Source: Sphingomonadaceae bacterium
Lineage (GTDB): Bacteria > Pseudomonadota > Alphaproteobacteria > Sphingomonadales > Sphingomonadaceae
DNA: 5,788 nt
NCBI GenBank assembly: GCA_013821585.1
Contig: JACDGO010000151.1
Coordinates: 1-5,788, forward strand
Reading direction: 5' to 3'
Numbering within the stretch: the first letter of the stretch is position 1; every line of letters starts with the position of its first letter. A program made the translations under genes and the position numbers. Below are positions 5,392 through 5,788 of the stretch, piece after piece. Below the pieces are notes generated by a model. It had not been told where the DNA came from, searched no databases, and saw nothing but the letters and a program-made list of their open reading frames with translations.

Positions 5392-5788
5392 TGCGATAGC
5401 CTTTTGTCGAACCCGACGGGCTCCAGAAGTTTCCATGTCTCGTAAAGATCGGGCGGCAGATCGAACGGCGAGGCGAGACGAACCGCTTTCATCGCCGCTT
5501 CCTGGTGCAGCCGGACCTGGCCGCGGTTGCTGTCGGTCTGGCCGGTGGTGCGGAGCACGCGAACGTCGCCGACGCTTCCGTCGCGTGACAGGCTAATGCT
5601 CAGCTCGGTGCGCAAGGCTTCGGCGTCGGCGCCGGTCGGGGCGTGCCAGTGCGGCTTCAACTGGCGCAGCACTTCGCGCGCGAGCGACGCCTCAACCGCC
5701 GGGCCCGCGGGCGCGCGCGGCGTCTGGCTGATGCTGGCGGTCGGCCGGTCGGATATGCCGTTCAGGAAGTTCGCGCCGAGCCGCGATC
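5388..5788 (-). CDS. tolA: TolA, C-terminal part (5' end beyond the window)
   Basis: The minus-strand frame is open from the window edge (5788) to the TGA at 5390-5388, giving 133 residues of a C-terminal domain. The readable part begins SRLGANFLNG, passes a Pro/Ala linker (TPRAPAGPAVEAS), and continues into a TonB/TolA-C-like fold: LAREVLRQLKPHW, LRTELSISLSRDGSVGDVRV, AAMKAVRLASPFDLPP, and ending DKRLSQ. TolA is the inner-membrane protein that spans the periplasm and uses the proton-motive force, via TolQ-TolR, to act on TolB-Pal. The membrane anchor and long helical domain lie outside the window. The identity rests on both this domain and the position: the stop overlaps the tolB start and pal follows. 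A GTG at 5672 is an internal Val, not a start. Confidence 0.92.
   Translation of the reverse strand, partial: SRLGANFLNGISDRPTASISQTPRAPAGPAVEASLAREVLRQLKPHWHAPTGADAEALRTELSISLSRDGSVGDVRVLRTTGQTDSNRGQVRLHQEAAMKAVRLASPFDLPPDLYETWKLLEPVGFDKRLSQ
5400..5405 (-). promoter_or_regulatory. Shine-Dalgarno deciding the tolB start
   Basis: AAAAGG on the minus strand, inside the end of tolA, sits eight bases before the ATG at 5391 and eleven before the adjacent ATG at 5388. The first ATG of the ATGATG pair is therefore the better start, and it is also the one in the ATGA overlap with tolA. Confidence 0.55.

Noticed and set aside
5392..5436. A TolB start at 5436
   Set aside because: It would extend 49 bases into tolA and add 15 residues with no Shine-Dalgarno, while 5391 has both AAAAGG and the ATGA overlap.
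3751..5445. Plus-strand ORF of 564 codons
   Set aside because: It is antisense across pal and tolB. Both of those are certain from motifs, and this frame has no recognisable domain or start signal.

Overview
The window looks like chromosomal core DNA from a sphingomonad (Alphaproteobacteria, Sphingomonadales; Sphingopyxis or a close relative would fit). It is GC-rich throughout. It carries a tolA-tolB-pal cluster, a 41-residue cysteine-free ribosomal protein L36 of the alphaproteobacterial type, and a palindromic repeat of a kind I associate with sphingomonad genomes. The genus is inference; the genes are read directly from the translations.

Layout. Positions 1-1384 (minus strand) hold a two-gene unit: a DUF4136-like lipoprotein, then a cytosolic-carboxypeptidase-like M14 metallopeptidase that runs off the left edge. 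The two are joined by a 4-base ATGA overlap. A divergent 149-base spacer with a strong GC hairpin leads to rpmJ (L36, plus strand, 1534-1659), which is too short for ordinary ORF length cut-offs. A small secreted protein of unknown function (1679-2011, minus) and a secreted S1/P1-type zinc nuclease (2168-3031, plus) diverge from a 156-base spacer that has overlapping promoter-like boxes. A single-domain PilZ protein (minus, ATG at 3374) converges on the nuclease gene.

The right half (3447-5788, minus) is the distal part of the Tol-Pal operon in the order tolA (partial) - tolB - pal, with pilZ 72 bases downstream of pal. TolA transmits energy from the inner membrane. TolB is the periplasmic beta-propeller. 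Pal is the outer-membrane lipoprotein that binds peptidoglycan. Together they support outer-membrane constriction and integrity during division. tolA and tolB overlap by ATGA, and pal follows tolB by 19 bases with a strong Shine-Dalgarno.

The most unusual feature is a palindromic element of about 124 bp (5261-5384) with perfect 15-bp terminal inverted repeats and internal hairpins. It sits in frame inside the 5' end of tolB, right after the start codon. It supplies roughly residues 3-44 of the TolB precursor, so the signal peptide is about 52 residues instead of the usual 20-30. Mature TolB appears intact. No tRNA, rRNA, CRISPR array or complete insertion sequence was seen.
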